Positions 62,572 to 64,000 of a stretch of 64,000 bases of DNA are shown piece after piece. The stretch's first letter is position 1; each line of letters starts with the position of its first letter. Under the pieces are notes generated by a model. The model was given only the letters and a program-made list of their open reading frames with translations. It ran no database searches and was not told where the DNA came from. The DNA is from Caprimulgus europaeus. Lineage: Eukaryota > Chordata > Aves > Caprimulgiformes > Caprimulgidae. A program made the translations under genes and the position numbers. The stretch is taken from positions 20,225,686 through 20,289,685 of the forward strand of contig OU015527.1 of NCBI GenBank assembly GCA_907165065.1, read 5' to 3'.

Positions 62572-64000
62572 TGTATGCCAAATGTGGAATCAGTATTGTG
62601 AGGAATACCAAGTTTAGATGAAAAGACCATTTATATAATATCCCCTAGAAAGGATATGTGTATTTTATTTTTCACTGAGAGTGTCTATAGAGTAGTGTCT
62701 TATGTTCTTTTCCATTTGAGTGTGATGGAGTTATGCAGAACTGGAATCTTAATGGATGTTCTGTTTCATTCTGGATTGTATTAGTAATGGCTTTGTTAAT
62801 GGAAAGTGCTGGTAGTCAGGTATCAGCCGATAAAATTGAACACTTACAATTTGTGACCCTTGCCTTTTTCAAAGACAATTTATTTCTCTTTTTTGAGCAG
62901 GTATTTTTAGTGGGCAAAGTACATACTTGAATTGATCTTGAAACAGTTGTGAGATTCTTGTTCTGCTTGGCTTTGTTCAACTGTCTCCCTCCATTCAACA
63001 GCAGTTCTCCCCTCTGAGATTTTTGCTGCTGGTCTCCCTGTGATCAGCAAGAGTTTCACATTCTTTACCTGTGCAGGCTGAAGTTACACCTCTGTCTGCA
63101 AAACTGAATCATCCCTGTCTCCCTATTCAGACAGCAGTCGTGTTTCCTTTTTGACCCCATTGTCACTGTGGAGTTGCAGATGATATTTTGCAGTGCTCTT
63201 CTGGCACTGTTGGGGAGTTTTGTGCTTTTGATATGAGGAAGGAGAACACAATGTGAATGTAAATTTCTGTTGCAGTTACTGTTCAGTAGGGGTTTATTGG
63301 AAATGGAAAAAATAAAAAGTCAATATTTGTCCAATGATAAAGGACCAAATATGAAGTTGAACTAGTAAGGACCAGATTTTACACCTTGTCTAGGAGCGTC
63401 ACCAGATGCAAGGGAAATCGGAGCCTTTCTTTTCCAGGGAATAGAAGAACAGTTCTTTCTCTCTGTGTGTATCATTTCAATGATGAAGGGAAAGGGACAT
63501 GACTATTGTATATCTCAAAATTGTAGTAACACTGTATATTACCACTATAAAAGTAAATCTGTGTATAGATGCAGCCTTTTCTTTAGGTTATGTCCTCTCT
63601 TAAGTTTTTGAGGGCTTTACAGCAGAGGAAGTAAAGCGTATTTAAAAATCAAACAAGAGAAGCATTCACTTAACCTGGCAGCATTGTTGACCTCAGACAT
63701 GAATTACTGTTGTTTTCACAGTGTGCATATGAGAAAATGATACCTAATTCAAAATGATAACAAAGTTTGGGGACAGGGAATTGACTGTGTCTGGTTTTGT
63801 TTGGGTTTTTTGAGGTAGCTCTAAAATTCGAGAACAGGGGAGAAATGATTGGAGGGATTGCACTGGTTGTGGAGAGAGGTATGAGTTATAGAATTGGAGA
63901 GTTTAGACTCTGTAATTTGCATCTACTCTGAATTTCTAGCACTTTCAAGTTAGAAAAACTGTAATGTGAATGGTATAACCTTTCAGAGAACTAACTCAGT
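62572..64000. other. Downstream intergenic sequence
   Basis: Unique sequence to the window end. No exon, RNA gene or repeat is recognised. Confidence 0.4.

Noticed and set aside
1..64000. CRISPR arrays, prokaryotic operons, defence systems or tRNA genes
   Set aside because: No regularly spaced direct repeats, no closely packed genes and no convincing tRNA B-box were seen. The window is vertebrate intron and intergenic DNA.

Overview
This window looks like bird nuclear DNA. It is AT-rich, intron-dominated, and full of CR1 LINE fragments ending in the typical ATTCTATGAT/ATTCTGTGAT 3' repeats, with solo LTRs of avian ERVL-like type. No bacterial-style gene organisation is present, and nearly all open reading frames are chance ORFs or repeat-derived. 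The species cannot be fixed from the sequence alone.

The only host gene I can support is the 3' half of DTWD2 (tRNA-uridine aminocarboxypropyltransferase 2), on the + strand. Three exons join in phase: 24460-24649 (63 full codons, carrying the DGTW signature), 50050-50178 (43 codons) and 55926-56096 (last 56 codons plus TAA). A poly(A) signal lies at 56185. They give about 162 C-terminal residues; the earlier exons are not seen and probably lie upstream, so positions 1-24459 are most likely intron. The introns inside the window are 25.4 kb and 5.7 kb. From about 56.2 kb onward the sequence is intergenic.

Repeats by region. 1-12 kb: a CR1 end piece (1-147), a solo LTR with an AACAG target duplication (5964-6566), a 5'-truncated CR1 with an open reverse-transcriptase frame (7656-8793, minus), and a short CR1 3' end (10618-11058). 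12.9-20 kb: a repeat block of two long head-to-tail CR1 copies (12965-15358 and 15618-18232), followed by a probable LTR (18674-19920). 22-24.1 kb: two CR1 3' ends in inverted orientation just upstream of the first exon seen. 27.7-31.8 kb: a decayed LTR and two CR1 fragments. 43-48.5 kb: two more CR1 fragments. 50.9-52.3 kb: a CR1 joined directly to a broken copy of the end of the zinc-transporter gene SLC30A7. 61.4-62.6 kb: a 1138-bp solo LTR with an internal tandem array and a GCTGG target duplication.

The most interesting signal is the SLC30A7/CR1 junction near 51816. Both parts lie in the same orientation with no poly(A) between them, as expected if the CR1 reverse transcriptase switched template onto a cellular mRNA during insertion. 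Second is a 26-bp near-perfect hairpin at 53334-53389. Third is a pair of nearly identical inverted CR1 copies flanking the second DTWD2 exon. I found no CRISPR, operon or other prokaryotic system.
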